Assembly (NCBI GenBank): GCA_947561585.1 | Contig: CANNZV010001172.1 | Coordinates: forward strand, 1 to 64,000 | Length of the DNA stretch: 64,000 bases | Reading direction: 5' to 3' | Source: Caprella mutica | Taxonomy: Eukaryota > Arthropoda > Malacostraca > Amphipoda > Caprellidae | The notes under the pieces: generated by a model | The model's database searches: none | What the model was told of the DNA's origin: nothing | What the model saw: the letters and a program-made list of their open reading frames with translations, nothing else | Made by a program: the position numbers and the translations under genes | Shown here: one piece after another, positions 62,433-64,000 of the stretch | How the letters are laid out: every line of letters starts with the position of its first letter | How positions within the stretch are numbered: the first letter of the stretch is position 1

Positions 62433-63589
62433 CGACACGAGTGGCCTATGCTCATACTGTGACAGTGTGACTTACTGTCATACATTGCATAGCTAATTGT
62501 AATTTGAGAAAGTCTAATGTACTCAGCCTGACAGCCCCCAATAATAATGTAGAATGTGTAGCCCATTAGCCATAGGTAAAGTAAAAACCGTAAAGTAGCC
62601 AGCCACTAAGCCTGGTTAGCGGTTACTGTTGGTAGGTTGCAATTGCATAGGCAAGTTTTCAACTTTTCAAGCGAATTATTCAATATATATGAAGAAATAT
62701 CCATAAAAACTCTATAGAATACATTCAATCCAGTATTATATTAAACATTACTATGGAAATTACTGCATTATACCATCCATAACCAGACACAGATGGAATA
62801 TTTAAAGAAAATATTATATGGCACGCAAGTATTCCATGTACATTATAGTGTTAATGTTGATTATAACTCAACTGTTTTAACATGGATGTATTTTGTACAA
62901 CGTACTTAAATATATAAAAGTTATCTAGGTACTGGAAGCTAACCAAACATATTGTTTATTAACATATTCTATCGATTATTTTGCCGCACCTATACAATTC
63001 TCATTTTTTCAATTCCATATGTGACGTCATTTGTTTATTTACATCGTTTCTGAAGACTGGAACAGCTTGAAAACTTGAATTCGAAACTTAGTATACTTTT
63101 TAACTATTTATTTACTATGCATACTTGTACCTAATTATAACCATTTTATATGTTTAACAGTACCAGTCCGATCTCGTGACGGCTGTTATGTGTAAAAAAT
63201 CGTATCTTTTGACGGGTGATCGGAATGATGCCCACAAGAAAAATGCCCACAACTACATAATTTAAAGGGGGAAAAAAACAGAAAAATATTAGTGTTTTAA
63301 ATAGGGGCATAAGTTTACAAAGGCACGAATATTTAATTAATTTTCTATGTCTTGCACCTTTTGTCTCATTTCGAAAGTCTTCATCGCTAAGAATAATTGT
63401 ATACTTGTTAAAATTAAATCTTATAGTACCTGCCTTTTATGGTATATAAATTTGAAAATCATCCGTGAATTTCAATAATAATAATAATTTATAGAAGAGA
63501 AAATGGACCACGTCAGACACTGTCCATTTTGTGGTCTACGGAAAATCAATATTTATGATTAGATATCACCTAAAATTTAGATTGTTTAA
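62433..63589. other. Intergenic DNA with dispersed repeat fragments
   Basis: Contains the inverted match to 56240-56335 (63022-63135), then CAGTACCAGTCCGATCTCGT at 63159, and an (AAT)n run at 63476-63491 that may be the tail of the adjacent retrotransposon. No gene. Confidence 0.45.
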
Positions 63590-63973
63590 TTACAACTCAT
63601 CAATAACATCAAGTCTATGTAGGAAATCAAATATACTAGGAATAGCTTCATCATCTCCGAGCACTTCCCCAATCGTTCGGTGGGTAATTCCGAAATAAAC
63701 TACCCTGAGGTTTTCAAGTCGAGGGCAAGTAACAAAAATGTGCTCAACAGTCATGGGTTCCACATTACACCATCTACAGGTAGGTCTGGGTTCCTGGACA
63801 GAATTACTCATGAGATATTCATGCGTTAGCCTCGTGTGGCCAATTCGTAGTCTGTTTATAATTACTTGGGCTCTTCGGTTTGTTTTTATTTTGTTCATTT
63901 TGGCTGGTTCAGTTTTAATTTTCGCTAGCTGAGTAGTGTTGGTGCTCCAACTTCGGGCCCATCGTTGTTGCAT
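63590..63973 (-). mobile_element. 3' end of a non-LTR retrotransposon ORF2 (RNase H C-terminal region), runs off the window
   Basis: The 127-residue frame contains the segment that follows reverse transcriptase and RNase H in Jockey/I-type elements: INRLRIGHTRLTHEYLM, a Cys-His motif CRWCNVEPMTVEHIFVTC (C-x2-C-x8-H-x4-C), and a closing LGDDEAIPSIFDFLHRLDV. The frame is intact to its stop, but the catalytic parts lie beyond the right edge, so completeness cannot be judged. The short trinucleotide run at 63476-63491 would be in the position of its 3' tail. Confidence 0.85.
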
Positions 63974-64000
63974 TTTTGTCTTAATTATATTATACCAATC

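Overview
This is eukaryotic DNA: AT-rich, with GT-AG introns, AATAAA signals, many diverged transposon remnants and a very high load of minisatellites. Two genes can be read with confidence, both on the + strand. The first encodes a myoinhibitory peptide / B-type allatostatin precursor, which points to an arthropod. Its W(X6)W cores (WSSFRGAW, WNAFRGSW, WSSLRGSW) look more like the malacostracan crustacean B-type allatostatins I know than the usual insect ...LQGGW forms, so a crustacean is my tentative guess. An insect is not excluded and no species is claimed.

Layout. 1-22 kb: no convincing gene; a succession of tandem arrays (33, 42, 21, 19, 38, 9, 18 and 29 bp periods) separated by AT-rich DNA and MITE-like elements. 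23.0-32.6 kb: the Mip gene in five recognisable coding exons, with a signal peptide, two exon-spanning W(X6)W peptides and a last exon carrying 21 more; introns 2 and 3 hold 15-, 20- and 19-bp arrays. 32.67-33.52 kb: a head-to-head pair of decayed transposon helix-turn-helix (DUF4817-like) fragments. 33.5-37.5 kb: AT-rich DNA with copies of an AAGGTCCTCTCC-ended element.

37.55-52.18 kb: a complete KDM7/PHF8-type histone demethylase gene (PHD finger plus JmjC) in 18 coding exons. Joining them by GT-AG rules gives one uninterrupted 1013-residue frame. Its first intron is packed with a TIR element family ending in CCAGTCTG and flanked by 8-bp duplications (hAT-like). 52.5-56.1 kb: more tandem arrays. 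57.0-59.0 kb: a decayed THAP-domain sequence followed by three exons of a probable THAP-type gene, with a MITE between them. 59-63.5 kb: foldback and MITE elements. 63.6-64.0 kb, - strand: the 3' end of a non-LTR retrotransposon ORF2 running off the window.

By my own addition the tandem arrays cover about 14-15 kb, nearly a quarter of the window. Many long open frames in the first 30 kb exist only because array periods divisible by 3 carry no stop codon; I do not regard them as genes. Mip (neuropeptide signalling) and KDM7 (chromatin) have no evident functional link beyond being neighbours on one strand.
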